64,000 nt of DNA from Todiramphus chloris collaris (GCA_025345505.1 JANVCC010009742.1:2688202-2752201); one strand, 5' to 3'; positions 27,672 to 36,548 are shown, numbered from the stretch's first letter. Notes: generated from the letters alone by a model not told the origin. Numbers and translations: made by a program.

Positions 27672-27855
27672 CGGATGTACTCCCGAACATCATACTTGTT
27701 TACTCAAACAAGTTCAGCCGCGAATGGTTCCTTAAATTCTTCTTCTGTTCCAGTAGATTTTATACGGCCAAGCCGGATGAACAGTCACAATTCAGCTGTT
27801 CCGGTAATCTATTGTGTTGTCTACAGAAAGTCGGCGTATGGCCACCGCGTGAAAA

Positions 27856-28422
27856 TCAATGCGCCGCGCGCAGGAAAACATATTCGATCCCGTCAATCTC
27901 ATCCATTTCCTCGCCGACCTTGGCAAAGCCCAGGCGCTGTACGATCCGAAGGGAGGGCGGGTTGTCCGGCGATACGGAGGCGGCAAAATGCTGGACGCCA
28001 TGGACATCGCGCGCCCACTCCATGACGGCTTTGGCCGCTTCGGAAGCGTAGCCGTGGCCCCTGTCATTTTTGAAAATGAGATAGCCGAATTCGACGGCAT
28101 TGCGCGCATGGGACTGCAGATAATCGGGATCGGGCCGGGTGTGAAACCGGATGTGGCCGATCATGCGCCGTTCCGCGGTCAATATGATCGCGCGCACGGA
28201 CCACCGCAGATAATCCGGGTCTTCGCCCAGACGCATCCGACCAGCTTCAAGAGCACCGGGGTCCTCAAGCAATTCGTGCGGTATGGATGTTCCGGTCATG
28301 CGGCTGGCGTCGGCGAGATCACCGGCCAGGCAGGCGGTGACCGCATCAGCGGGCATGAGCCGAAGGGTAAGGCGGGGGGTGACGATGTCGTCGATGGCGG
28401 GTGCGGTGCGGTCTGTGATCAT
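27856..28422 (-). CDS. GNAT acetyltransferase (RimJ/RimL type)
   Basis: A 188-residue acetyl-CoA-dependent N-acetyltransferase. Family features are TPRLTLRLMPADD-like N-terminus (TPRLTLRLMPAD), the central GYLIFKNDRGHGYASEAAKAV with the acetyl-CoA loop RGHGYA, and the C-terminal NPPSLRIVQRLGFAKVGEE. The acceptor could be a ribosomal protein or a small amine. The start at 28422 is chosen because the extra upstream 12 residues look unlike the family. Confidence 0.82.
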   Translation of the reverse strand: MITDRTAPAIDDIVTPRLTLRLMPADAVTACLAGDLADASRMTGTSIPHELLEDPGALEAGRMRLGEDPDYLRWSVRAIILTAERRMIGHIRFHTRPDPDYLQSHARNAVEFGYLIFKNDRGHGYASEAAKAVMEWARDVHGVQHFAASVSPDNPPSLRIVQRLGFAKVGEEMDEIDGIEYVFLRAAH

Positions 28423-28473
28423 GCGCTGCAACCTATCCGCCCGATTGAAGCTCATCAAGCGGGCAGCGGCCGG

Positions 28474-28704
28474 TCAGGATCGGATGGCCGATCCCTTGTC
28501 GAGTACGGCGCACAGCTGCACGAACTCGGTCGCCTCGATGGGTGTATCGCCGTTGATGTAAATTCTCGACACGTCCCGAAGCTGGGGAATAGCCATGCAC
28601 GCCTGATCGACACTCGGATATTTGTGCTCAGTCGAAGCCAGATTGTTGTCGAGGGTGAGTACGATTGTTTCTGCGTCGCGATTGACATCAGATGGATCGA
28701 TCAC
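28474..28704 (-). CDS. Small hypothetical protein
   Basis: A 76-residue acidic protein starting at GTG 28704, with AGGAG 7 bases upstream, which supports the unusual start. It has no signal or membrane segment. It lies 51 bases upstream of the acetyltransferase start on the same strand and may be co-transcribed with it. Family not recognised. Confidence 0.6.
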   Translation of the reverse strand: MIDPSDVNRDAETIVLTLDNNLASTEHKYPSVDQACMAIPQLRDVSRIYINGDTPIEATEFVQLCAVLDKGSAIRS

Positions 28705-28867
28705 GGTCTACTCCTGGTGCTCATTGACTTGCGAGCACCGATTTTACGGCAAAAGGCAGCAATGCCAAGCGGCGAAAAACCAGCGCTGTGGATAACCTGT
28801 CTGCTGCCCAGGTTGACATCGTCATGACCACAACGAACCCGGAAACAATCGAAATTAAAAGGAAAGC

Positions 28868-29275
28868 CTATATATCCAATGCCTTAGACCGTTGAAAACT
28901 GGCTTCCACGGTCGAGATCACGCCGTTGTTCTGTCTCACCATCATTTTCAGATAAAGACGTGCGTTGCGGATCTCCATGTGGGCGAGGAACAATTTCCCG
29001 GCATAGGCACCGCCGCTATTGCTGCGCCATTCACCCGTACCTTCCACGACTTTGACAGAGTCGGCTTTGGGCTTTTTAAACGTAGCTGCCCAGCCGTTGT
29101 TTGATGTTACATTTAACGACATGCCTGTTTTCGTGATTTCAATCTTGCAGGTTTTACAATCGCCTGCGTTCGAGCCGATTTGTTGCCATTTTCCTTCGAA
29201 TGACCCTGGTTCTGCCTGTGCAGCAGTAACAAGCAGGAGGATGGCGGCTAAAGACAGAAACAGGTTGCGAAACAT
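28868..29275 (-). CDS. Exported small protein with CKTC motif
   Basis: A 135-residue protein with a clear signal peptide (FRNLFLSLAAILLLVTAAQA). The mature part begins EPGSFEGKWQQI, a lipocalin- or META-like beta start, and has a CxxC pair (C40-K-T-C43) that could form a disulfide or bind metal. The remaining sequence is beta-rich. It is encoded alone. Function unknown. Confidence 0.7.
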   Translation of the reverse strand: MFRNLFLSLAAILLLVTAAQAEPGSFEGKWQQIGSNAGDCKTCKIEITKTGMSLNVTSNNGWAATFKKPKADSVKVVEGTGEWRSNSGGAYAGKLFLAHMEIRNARLYLKMMVRQNNGVISTVEASFQRSKALDI

Positions 29276-29367
29276 CGGCAGGCTCCAGTGGCTGCCGAGC
29301 AATCTATAGTGTCCATACCAATAAAAAATTGCAGGAAACGATGGTATTTTACGGATTGCTCCAAGGG

Positions 29368-29682
29368 CTAGGCACCGAGCGTTTCCGGCTTCTTGATCTC
29401 GATTTCGACAAAGGCAATCGCATGCGGGGAGCCGTTCATGACATCGTGCTTGATGCCGGACGGGCGCTGATAGGACTGGCCGGCGGCCAGCGGCACGTCG
29501 GTGACATCGGTTCCGTTGTGAATGCGCAGGGTTCCATCGACCAGCATGACGACGAAATAGGGCCATCCATGCTCATGCCAGCCCGTGACGGCGCCCGGCT
29601 GAAAATCCCAGCGGGTTATGCGCACGGCATCATCGTCTTGCTGAACGGTCGGTATTGCAGGCAGATCGCACTGGAAGGCCAA
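29368..29682 (-). CDS. Cupin-domain protein
   Basis: A 104-residue single-domain cupin. Metal-binding motif 1 appears as GWHEHGWPYFVVML and motif 2 as PSGIKHDVMN. It could be a small metal-dependent dioxygenase or isomerase; the substrate is unknown. The best start is TTG at 29682, with GGGA upstream at a wide spacing, so the N-terminus is provisional. Confidence 0.72.
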   Translation of the reverse strand: MAFQCDLPAIPTVQQDDDAVRITRWDFQPGAVTGWHEHGWPYFVVMLVDGTLRIHNGTDVTDVPLAAGQSYQRPSGIKHDVMNGSPHAIAFVEIEIKKPETLGA

Positions 29683-29766
29683 TTGTCATATTCCCGATTG
29701 ATATTGCAGTTTTCGTTGCCGATCCAATCCTGCCCGCGGCGGGAATGCAAGTGGCCTGGCCTGTTG

Positions 29767-30111
29767 TCACAGTCCGGGGCTGCATGTTTCCGCCGTGCGG
29801 TCCTGCTGCCGTTGCTCGCGCAGTGCCGCTGCCGCATTCAGTCCGGCGAACAGGCACAGGGCAGCGCACATCAGCGCGACGGCCAGACTGAACGGCTTTC
29901 GCAGCGTTCTGGCGTGCAGCGCGAGGCCGGTGCCATACACCAGCAGGGCCGGCACGGCATAGAAAAGCACCTGAAGCGGACCGTCGCAATCCACGCCGTC
30001 GATGCCTTGCGCCTTGTATTCGTTGACGGGTAGTCCGCCCGCCAGAAGCGCCAGCGGCAATGCCGCAGCCAGTATGAAATATCCCAGCCATTTCAGACGG
30101 ATGCTTGCCAT
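29767..30111 (-). CDS. Small membrane protein
   Basis: A 114-residue protein with about three hydrophobic helices (WLGYFILAAALPLALLA, VLFYAVPALLVYGTGLAL, LAVALMCAALCLFAG) joined by short loops, and a polar tail. It lies 13 bases after a possible 46-residue membrane peptide gene and may form a unit with it. No family recognised. Confidence 0.6.
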   Translation of the reverse strand: MASIRLKWLGYFILAAALPLALLAGGLPVNEYKAQGIDGVDCDGPLQVLFYAVPALLVYGTGLALHARTLRKPFSLAVALMCAALCLFAGLNAAAALREQRQQDRTAETCSPGL

Positions 30112-30124
30112 GAACACGATGATC

Positions 30125-30265
30125 TCAGGGAGCGCGAAGGGGATCCTGCAGGGAATGGGGCGGTATCTGGCCGGGCCCGGCATGTTTCTTTGAGAACAGC
30201 GCAAGGGCTCCCAGAAGGGCAAACATAAGAACAAGCACGCCGATCACAAGGCATTTGTGTCTCAT
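30125..30265 (-). CDS. Possible single-helix membrane peptide
   Basis: A 46-residue frame with one strong hydrophobic helix (CLVIGVLVLMFALLGALALF) and a short basic C-terminal part. GGAG is placed 8 bases before the ATG. The next gene on the strand is another small membrane protein 13 bases on. Support is moderate because the frame is short. Confidence 0.42.
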   Translation of the reverse strand: MRHKCLVIGVLVLMFALLGALALFSKKHAGPGQIPPHSLQDPLRAP

Positions 30266-30376
30266 CAGGCATCTCCATTGTGACGTCGATGTGACTGTGG
30301 AACAGTTTTTTGGCAGCAATCGGGTCGCAGGTCAAATTCGCTCCGCTGGCGCGTGCCGAATGAGCGATGCAGACAA

Positions 30377-30411
30377 GAAAAAACCCGGCAGGACGGCCTT
30401 GCCGGGTTTTG
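30377..30411 (-). terminator. Rho-independent terminator
   Basis: The arms AAAACCCGGCA (30380-30390) and TGCCGGGTTTT (30400-30410) form a perfect stem. On the minus strand the stem is followed by a run of T. It ends the transcript of the small exported basic protein at 30425-30688. Confidence 0.85.
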
Positions 30412-30424
30412 GTTCAGATGGAAA

Positions 30425-30688
30425 TCAGCGGCAGACGCGGACTTTTCTGACGATGATTCGGCCATGCACACGGTGCCGTTCCGTCCGGACGAAACAGTGG
30501 CGATTCCACCGGCGATAGTGACGCCGGTAGCCTGGCCGGTAATCGACGTTCTGGACAACGCTGCCCGTCGTGCCGGAAGGGCTGGTGGTCTGGACCAGCG
30601 GTACGGAGAGCGGGGCCGCTTCGGACGGCGCGTTGAACCCCATCAGGGATGTAACGGCAATCGCCGTGGCAAGTATCAGGCTTTTCAT
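30425..30688 (-). CDS. Small exported basic protein
   Basis: An 87-residue protein with signal peptide KSLILATAIAVTSLMGFNAPSEA and a mature part ending in an Arg/His/Tyr-rich block (GYRRHYRRWNRHCF). AGAGG precedes the ATG at 30688 and a perfect terminator follows the stop, so this is a single-gene transcript. Similar short exported RH-rich proteins are common in Rhizobiales, without known function. Confidence 0.7.
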   Translation of the reverse strand: MKSLILATAIAVTSLMGFNAPSEAAPLSVPLVQTTSPSGTTGSVVQNVDYRPGYRRHYRRWNRHCFVRTERHRVHGRIIVRKVRVCR

Positions 30689-30796
30689 GTGGAACCTCTG
30701 AGCTGTTGACACGACAACAATACATTGGCTTTGCGCCCGGTTCCCACATGACAAAAATTTTAGGTTCGGCAGCGCTGGGAAGACACTGTTGCAATC

Positions 30797-31309
30797 CTAG
30801 GGCGAATCGCCGGCTTGCCACCCGGGCAGAGTGCGCTGTTCGTCCTCGGTCAGATCCATCGCAAAGGTGCCAATGGTCCTGTTTCCCTTGGCAAAGGCCA
30901 GGACCGACAGGAGACTGGTTACCAGGGCCGGGTCTTCGGCTTTCGGATAGATGTGCAATGCAAGGGTGGCCATATCGACCCACGCCCGTTCATAGGCGTC
31001 CATCAACCATTCCGGAATCGGGGGATTGCGGTCATTGTTCAGGCGGGCGGCTTCAATGGTGGCGACAAGGGCGAAGGCGTTCCAATCCCTGAGCTTGAGC
31101 TGCCAGGCGATCCGCACGATTTCCGGGACGGCGGCATAGGCAGCCGTGTCCACATCCCCGTGATGATGCAGGTTTTCCCACAATTCGTCCCAGGCGAGGG
31201 TGAAATCCCCCTGTTCGAGTGCCTGAAGCGCATCGGACGGGTTGTAGAGATCACGATAGCCGCTGCGAAGTGTGTACCAGCGCTCATCGGTCCAAGCCAA
31301 CAAACTCAT
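30797..31309 (-). CDS. Hypothetical protein, cytoplasmic
   Basis: A 170-residue protein rich in Trp, Leu and Ala with a predicted all-helical repeat pattern. AGGGGA precedes the start at 31309. There is no signal peptide or membrane segment. The look (LAWDELWENLHHHGDVDTAAY) is that of small helical solenoid proteins sometimes found as immunity proteins, but nothing nearby supports that role, so I leave the function open. Confidence 0.65.
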   Translation of the reverse strand: MSLLAWTDERWYTLRSGYRDLYNPSDALQALEQGDFTLAWDELWENLHHHGDVDTAAYAAVPEIVRIAWQLKLRDWNAFALVATIEAARLNNDRNPPIPEWLMDAYERAWVDMATLALHIYPKAEDPALVTSLLSVLAFAKGNRTIGTFAMDLTEDEQRTLPGWQAGDSP

Positions 31310-31376
31310 GACTGTCCCCTGCATGTTTTCACCGGGTCAATCAATCGCGTTGTTCCGGCGAAAGCAAGAACGTCTG

Positions 31377-31802
31377 CTAATCCTGATAAATATAGGATGC
31401 GCACATATCGCTGTTGCTGGCCGGCGCCTTGTCGCCGGTGAACACGGCAACCTCCGTCAGCCCTTCGCCGGCGCGCCAGGTGGCGACATAGGAAACATCG
31501 CCGGACCCGCACAGCCTGTTGCCGTTTTCCAGTTCGGGATCCGCAGGGGTTTCGACTTTGTAGACCGATGCGTTGAGATTCTTTCCATCGACAATGAAGT
31601 GGTCGCCGAGCAACGACGAAAAAGCCAGCGCCTCGCCATTGGCAAAGGTAATGCTGAAATCGTCCATTTCTATATCGCCGGTGATGCTTTGGGCCGTATT
31701 GCTATAGGCTGTATAGGTGTCACCATCGGCCCATGATTGGCCGCCTTGGGCGGCGAGAATGAAAAAGGTGGCGGGCAGGAGATAAAGTAAGCGGTATTGC
31801 AT
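31377..31802 (-). CDS. Exported hypothetical protein
   Basis: A 141-residue protein with signal peptide ending near GGQSWA. The mature domain is beta-rich and acidic and holds two cysteines, in LCGSGD and DMCASY, that could form a disulfide. It is a lone gene on the minus strand. No family recognised. Confidence 0.66.
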   Translation of the reverse strand: MQYRLLYLLPATFFILAAQGGQSWADGDTYTAYSNTAQSITGDIEMDDFSITFANGEALAFSSLLGDHFIVDGKNLNASVYKVETPADPELENGNRLCGSGDVSYVATWRAGEGLTEVAVFTGDKAPASNSDMCASYIYQD

Positions 31803-32046
31803 GCGGGCCCTCCGGTCAAACCTGTCGGGGTGGATCGCGATACTGCCGCACCCCTTCTGGACGAATTTGCAGCGATCATCTTGGCATTGATCTCATGGGG
31901 CTTTTCCCGGCATCGTGCAAGCGCGAACGGCTGTCATCAAGCGCTTTAAAATTCCCTTTCGCGTCTTCCTGTACCAGGCCGGATTTGCTACCACGCCATG
32001 CCCGTATCGCACGGGAGAAACAGCCAGGCGCAAGGAAATCCCCGAT

Positions 32047-32424
32047 ATGAATGCAAACGTGGACACCAGCGACGCGACGCGCCCCGTTCAGGGGCAGCTC
32101 GAGGCCTACAATGCGCGCGATATCGATGCATTCATGCGGTTCTGGGCCGACGACTGCCAATACTACGCATTTCCCGATCAGCTGCTGGCCAATGGGGCGG
32201 CGGAAATCCGCGCACGACATATCGTGCGCTTCCAGGAACCCGATCTGCAGGGCAAGCTGCTCAAGCGCATGGCGGTCGGAACGATGGTGATTGACCAGGA
32301 AACGGTCACGCGCACCTTTCCCGAGGGGCCGGGCGAGGTGGATGTCCTTGCCATCTATGAAATCAACAATGGCAAGATCGCCAAGGCGTGGTTCAAAATG
32401 GGCGAGCCGAGGCTGTTTGTCTGA
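32047..32424 (+). CDS. SnoaL-like (NTF2-fold) protein
   Basis: A 125-residue cone-shaped NTF2-fold protein. The typical opening QLEAYNARDIDAFMRFWADDCQYY (key words YNARDIDAF, FWADDC) and the closing YEINNGKIAKAWF are those of steroid-isomerase/SnoaL-like proteins. Many act as small-molecule hydrolases or isomerases. The start at ATG 32047 has AAGGAA upstream. It stands alone on the plus strand. Confidence 0.78.
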   Translation: MNANVDTSDATRPVQGQLEAYNARDIDAFMRFWADDCQYYAFPDQLLANGAAEIRARHIVRFQEPDLQGKLLKRMAVGTMVIDQETVTRTFPEGPGEVDVLAIYEINNGKIAKAWFKMGEPRLFV

Positions 32425-32581
32425 TCAGTCCCGGCCGCTTCAACGCCTCACAGGTAGATTGTTTGCTACCCCAGATTTTGGCAAACATTGGCACGCACGG
32501 GCCTCGACAGGCCGACACCCGAAGGCACCACAAAAACCGCCATTTGCCGGGTTATCGCTTCGGCAAACGGCTGAAATCGTC

Positions 32582-32615
32582 AAAACTGCCCGGTTACACG
32601 CAACCGGCCGGGCAG
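32582..32615 (-). terminator. Rho-independent terminator
   Basis: CTGCCCGG (32586-32593) pairs with CCGGGCAG (32608-32615), followed on the minus strand by TTTT. It lies just past the stop of the YeaQ-family gene. A nested CCGGTT/AACCGG could form an alternative stem. Confidence 0.7.
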
Positions 32616-32621
32616 CGGCTG

Positions 32622-32873
32622 TCAGCGGCGGATGGCGCGCCCGACGCCGACCAGAATGCAGGCACCGATGAATCCGGCGATGAGATAGCCGATCCAGCCG
32701 GTCAGAACGATGCCGAACACCGATAGAATGGCATTGGCAAGAACCGCGCCGACGATACCCAGAATGATATTCATGACGATGCCGGTGTCGCTCTTCATGA
32801 ACATCTCGGCCAGCCAGCCGGCCAGACCGCCGATAATGATGGCTGCAATCCAGCCCACGCCTGCAGTTCCCAT
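32622..32873 (-). CDS. GlsB/YeaQ/YmgE family membrane protein
   Basis: An 83-residue protein with three glycine-rich membrane helices: WIAAIIIGGLAGWLAE, GIVMNIILGIVGAVLANAIL and WIGYLIAGFIGACILV. The pattern, including the small central loop after MKSDTG, is that of the YeaQ/YmgE family often called transglycosylase-associated proteins. They are stress-related and of unknown activity. GGAGGG precedes the ATG at 32873 and a terminator follows the stop. Confidence 0.9.
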   Translation of the reverse strand: MGTAGVGWIAAIIIGGLAGWLAEMFMKSDTGIVMNIILGIVGAVLANAILSVFGIVLTGWIGYLIAGFIGACILVGVGRAIRR

Positions 32874-32947
32874 ATCAATACCCTCCGTTGTGAACATTCA
32901 CGATCATTCAAACGGCGGATCGCGCCGTTTGTTCCGCGCTGCAAAAT

Positions 32948-33277
32948 CTATTTCCACTGTTTGCCCGGTCGCCAGTCGTCCTCGTCGTCCCGTTCCCGCA
33001 GCCAGCGCCTGATCTCGCGGCAGCTGCGCGGGCGGCCATCGCTGATCCGGCCGTCGGTGCAGGGGTCGTAGCGCTCCCGCCGTTCCCGGTAGCGGTCACG
33101 GCGCTCGAGCATGCGCAGGAGTTCACGGCAGCTGCGCGGCTTGCCGTCGCTGTAGCGGCCATCGGTGCATGGGTCCGTGTCGTACTGGACGAAAAGGGCC
33201 GGCGGCTCGGCCGCCATGGCGGGAGCAAGGCTCATCATGAGAGTGGCCGAGAGCAGGGCATGGCAGAAACGTCGCAT
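32948..33277 (-). CDS. Exported protein with a duplicated cysteine motif
   Basis: A 109-residue protein with signal peptide MRRFCHALLSATLMMSLAPA and cleavage near AMA. The mature part holds two copies of a unit of about 26 residues: DPCTDGRYSDGKPRSCREL and DPCTDGRISDGRPRSCREI, each followed by an Arg-rich helix. Each unit carries two cysteines that could pair. It ends in a charged tail with KQWK. GGAG lies 8 bases before the ATG. Function unknown. Confidence 0.72.
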   Translation of the reverse strand: MRRFCHALLSATLMMSLAPAMAAEPPALFVQYDTDPCTDGRYSDGKPRSCRELLRMLERRDRYRERRERYDPCTDGRISDGRPRSCREIRRWLRERDDEDDWRPGKQWK

Positions 33278-33441
33278 GGTGGTTCTCCGGAACCGATGCG
33301 ATGGGAGTGGCGGGAAGCATCGGTCCGCAACAGCAATCGGCGTGCACCATTGCCATAGCATTGCAAAATTGCGGGCCGAGGTAACTTATTTGCCCGGTTT
33401 GCGGCGCACGTGCGTGGCACGCCGCTGCCCCGAAGGTGCGG

Positions 33442-33831
33442 TCAGGGCACCAGGTAGTGCTGACCCCATTCGTTCCTGGGGATTTTTTCGCCGATCCGGT
33501 ATTTGAAAGCGACGATTTCCATATTGTCGTCATTCGTCGCGCATTTGAATGCCAGATGATACCATTCGCCCCGGCTACGAAAGGCCGCGCCGCGCGATTT
33601 GATCGCGTGCTGGTCGACTTTCGGGTCGGCAAAGGCGTAGGCCAGCACCTTGTCGGGATTATAGCCGTTCTGGTCCTTGCGGATGCGCTCCATCGCTTCC
33701 ACATCGCAGCGCTGTTCGAGCCGGGTCTGCGGATCGAGTTTCTCGAGGCCGGTTTCCATTCTGGTATCCATGGCAGCTGCGGATTGCAGGGACACGGCAA
33801 GAACGGCACACAGCAGCGTTGGCTTTTTCAT
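33442..33831 (-). CDS. DUF930 exported protein
   Basis: A 129-residue protein with signal peptide MKKPTLLCAVLAVSLQSAAA. The mature part begins METGLEKLDPQTRLEQRCDVEAMERI, which is the hallmark of DUF930 proteins of Rhizobiales (key words LDPQTRLEQRCD). A second cysteine in FKCATND could pair with the first. The function of the family is unknown. Confidence 0.82.
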   Translation of the reverse strand: MKKPTLLCAVLAVSLQSAAAMDTRMETGLEKLDPQTRLEQRCDVEAMERIRKDQNGYNPDKVLAYAFADPKVDQHAIKSRGAAFRSRGEWYHLAFKCATNDDNMEIVAFKYRIGEKIPRNEWGQHYLVP

Positions 33832-33962
33832 GGATGGGATCAGCCTTCTCTATCTGCCGGCGGGCCGTGCCCTTGGCAGCGATGTTGAGGAATCAGGCGC
33901 TGGCCTGCTTGTCGAATCGCGGGGAGAGGAAATTTGCCCAAAGCGGCAGCAATGTCAAAAAC

Positions 33963-34811
33963 TTATGCCCGCCGCGCGGTTACGATCCATGTGCCCGTGC
34001 CGATGAAGACGCCGTCCGGTGTCGTATAGGCGGCAAGTTCGCGCCGGATGGCCTCCCAGGCGGCCTCTGCCCCATCGGGAAACTGCCTGATATGCTCGCC
34101 GACAAAGCCGATCTTGAGGATGCTCAGCACTTCGTCGATCTCGCCGCCGCCGGTCGTCAGATCAAGCGGCGCGACACCGATGTCCGAAAAGCCGGCCGCT
34201 GTCAGGACAGAGCGAATACGCTCCGGTCTTGCCAGCGAAAATGCGCCCGGCCCCTGGCCCGGCAGATCGGGGGCGGGAAGGTGCCGGCTTGCAACCCGGA
34301 TCGGCATTTCGAACCATTCCACCTCACGCCGGTCGCGCCAGCAGGCGAAGGCAAGCCGCCCGCCCGGTTTCAGCGCCTTGGCCAGATTGGCAAAAGCCGC
34401 CACGGGATCGTCAAAGAACATCACGCCGAAGCGCGAGAACAAGCCGTCGAACCGGGCCGGGCCGAAGTCATGGGTTTGCGCATTGGCCTCGATGAAACGC
34501 ACATTGCCGAGACGTTCGGCAGCCGCCTCCGCGCCGCCCGTGGCCAGCATCGACGGGGAGAGGTCGGCGCCCGTGACGCTGCCATCCGGCCCCACGGCAC
34601 GGGCCAGCGCCAGCGATGTGCGGCCGCAGCCGCAGCCCACGTCGAGGAAGGCCTCGCCCTGCCGCGGCGCGAGCGCCTTGATCGCCGCATCGCCGATCGG
34701 GCCGAGCATCCGTTCCAGTGCATCCTGCAGGATGATCCAGTTGTGCGACCGGCTGTCGTCCCAAACACCCGGTGTCCCTGTCTCCGGTTGGCTCGCATGG
34801 GGATCTGACAT
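33963..34811 (-). CDS. Class I SAM-dependent methyltransferase
   Basis: A 282-residue methyltransferase of the UbiE/Methyltransf_11 type. SAM-binding motif I is FLDVGCGCGRTSLAL, followed by VTGADLSPSML and FSRFGVMFFDDP. The C-terminal half is an all-purpose substrate cap. AGGA precedes the ATG at 34811. Upstream on the same strand lies a small acidic protein gene 40 bases away. The substrate is unknown. Confidence 0.82.
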   Translation of the reverse strand: MSDPHASQPETGTPGVWDDSRSHNWIILQDALERMLGPIGDAAIKALAPRQGEAFLDVGCGCGRTSLALARAVGPDGSVTGADLSPSMLATGGAEAAAERLGNVRFIEANAQTHDFGPARFDGLFSRFGVMFFDDPVAAFANLAKALKPGGRLAFACWRDRREVEWFEMPIRVASRHLPAPDLPGQGPGAFSLARPERIRSVLTAAGFSDIGVAPLDLTTGGGEIDEVLSILKIGFVGEHIRQFPDGAEAAWEAIRRELAAYTTPDGVFIGTGTWIVTARRA

Positions 34812-34851
34812 GGGAATCCTTGCTGTTGGCGGGCGCGTCACTGCTCCGCGA

Positions 34852-35031
34852 TCATTCTTCCGCGCCGAGATCGAGATCGGCAAGTTCCTTTTCGCCGGCG
34901 CTGCGGGCTTCCTGCTCGGTCCTGTAGGGACCGATCTGCGGGCCGGCGTCACCATCGATCACCAGAACATAATACCAGCTTGTATCATTCTTCTGGCTGA
35001 CGGCGACATGGCAGATCTGTTCGTTGCTCAT
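34852..35031 (-). CDS. Small acidic hypothetical protein
   Basis: A 59-residue protein (start MSNEQICHVAVSQ) with GGAG 8 bases upstream. It contains an aromatic beta hairpin (SWYYVLVIDG) and an EARSAGEKEL helix, the look of small DUF proteins with a beta-beta-alpha fold. It probably shares a transcript with the methyltransferase. Confidence 0.6.
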   Translation of the reverse strand: MSNEQICHVAVSQKNDTSWYYVLVIDGDAGPQIGPYRTEQEARSAGEKELADLDLGAEE

Positions 35032-35258
35032 GGGGATTCTCCGGCCTTCGGCGCACGATCTTTCGCACGCCATTGGCGCAGTCGAAGCCGGGGAGTGTCT
35101 GGTTGCATGGCACAATTATGGGAGTGAAGTCATGAGCCGTCAAGGCGAGGGGGCGGAACCCGCAGGTTTCGGGTGGCGCGGTGCGGACGCGAAAGCCATT
35201 GATGGCCGCGCTGGTGTGGTTGTCATGCCGGCTTTGTTGAGATCCAAGAGGCGATGAT

Positions 35259-36023
35259 ATGCATAGTTTGAATGGAAAAACCGCCATTGTCACCGGTGCC
35301 AGCTCCGGCATCGGCTACGAAACGGCCAAGCTGTTGGCGCGGGAAGGCGCCCGTGTGGTCGTTGCCGCACGGCGCGGGAATGAACTGGACAAACTGGTGG
35401 CGGAGATTGCCGGCGAGGGCGGTGAAGCCGCGGCGCTCGCGGGCAGTGTCGGCGATGCCGCCTATGCGAGGGCGCTGGTGGAGCTGGCCGAAGAAAAATT
35501 CGGTGGATTGGACATCGCCTTCAACAATGCCGCGACCAATGGCGAAATGGGCCCGACGCCGGATGTTTCGCTTGGCGGCTGGCAGGAGACCATCGACATC
35601 AATCTGACATCGGCTTTCCTGGCGGCAAAATATCAATTGCCCGCCATGCAGAGGCGGGGCGGCGGATCGCTGATCTTCACGTCGACCTTTGTCGGATATA
35701 CCGCCGGCATGCCCGGCACGGCCGCCTATGCGGCCAGCAAGGCGGGGTTGATCGGGTTGATGCAGACACTGGCGGTGGAATTCGGGCCGCAGGGTATTCG
35801 CGTCAATGCACTGCTGCCGGGCGGTACCGATACGACCATGGCTGAAGCCTGGATCGACACGCCGGAAAAGCGTGCCTTTGTCGAAGGGATGCATGCGCTC
35901 AAGCGGCTGGCAAGACCAGCGGAAATAGCCCGTTCGGTGCTCTATCTTGCCTCGGATGCCTCCAGCTTCACCACGGGCACGGCCATGCTGGTCGATGGCG
36001 GCGTATCAATCAACCGGACATAG
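35259..36023 (+). CDS. Short-chain dehydrogenase/reductase
   Basis: Classical SDR of 254 residues. The cofactor motif TGASSGIG is at 12-19, NNA at 89-91, and the catalytic residues are S142, Y157 and K161 in YAASK. The basic residue after the second strand (AARR) favours NADP(H). The C-terminus LASDASSFTTGTAMLVDGG is standard. GAGG is placed 7 bases before the ATG. The substrate is not evident and the gene stands alone. Confidence 0.9.
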   Translation: MHSLNGKTAIVTGASSGIGYETAKLLAREGARVVVAARRGNELDKLVAEIAGEGGEAAALAGSVGDAAYARALVELAEEKFGGLDIAFNNAATNGEMGPTPDVSLGGWQETIDINLTSAFLAAKYQLPAMQRRGGGSLIFTSTFVGYTAGMPGTAAYAASKAGLIGLMQTLAVEFGPQGIRVNALLPGGTDTTMAEAWIDTPEKRAFVEGMHALKRLARPAEIARSVLYLASDASSFTTGTAMLVDGGVSINRT

Positions 36024-36407
36024 TGCCGGGCGTCGTTTGAGGTGACGGCGCGCACCAGGCTCACGGACATTTCTGGGTACATTTACCTATTCCATTGACA
36101 CCCTGTTCCGTTCAATAAATGTAAGCATGCTGATGGTGAGTATGCGATCTGTCGAACTGGTCCCCCAAAGACGAAAGTGCCCAGGCCGCATATGGAACGA
36201 CTGTTGGCAGAGGCTCGGTGCTCTCCATGGTAGTGACATGCAATGGCCGGTGTCGAGCCTCACAATCTCTCTGTTTTGTCTTCCATCATCTGGCCACTGC
36301 CGTTTCGGGCAGTGGCCGGCAGGCACGTTTTCTCCAGCCGCCGCACCGCATTTACAGGTCGTTAAGCATGCAGGCTTATTCTTGAGGCCTTGGAGGGCGT
36401 ATATTCC
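36024..36407. other. Intergenic region with a strong hairpin
   Basis: About 384 bp without a convincing gene. A 10-base perfect stem GGCCACTGCC/GGCAGTGGCC (36292-36301 with 36308-36317, loop GTTTCG) stands out but has no T-run. A TTGACA at 36095-36100 could be a -35 box. Open frames here on both strands have no ribosome site or family look. Confidence 0.5.
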
Positions 36408-36548
36408 ATGTTGGATGTGAAGGCTGATCCGATGATAAGCGACAATGACAACGACAGCATCTGGACTGATTTCGTCTGCCGCACCTGTGCTCTGGCAATC
36501 TTCATGGTTGGCGTTGCGATACCGGTTGCGTTCAAGCTGTTTATCTAA
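36408..36548 (+). CDS. Possible single-helix membrane peptide
   Basis: A 46-residue frame with an acidic N-terminal part (SDNDNDSIWTD) and a C-terminal hydrophobic helix (LAIFMVGVAIPVAFKLFI). GGAGGG lies 10 bases before the ATG. A second ATG is at codon 9. The order acidic head then helix suggests a small inner-membrane protein. Short length keeps support moderate. Confidence 0.45.
   Translation: MLDVKADPMISDNDNDSIWTDFVCRTCALAIFMVGVAIPVAFKLFI

Noticed and set aside
30797..31309. Immunity protein of a contact-dependent system
   Set aside because: The resemblance is only in helical composition, and no toxin or secretion partner lies next to it.
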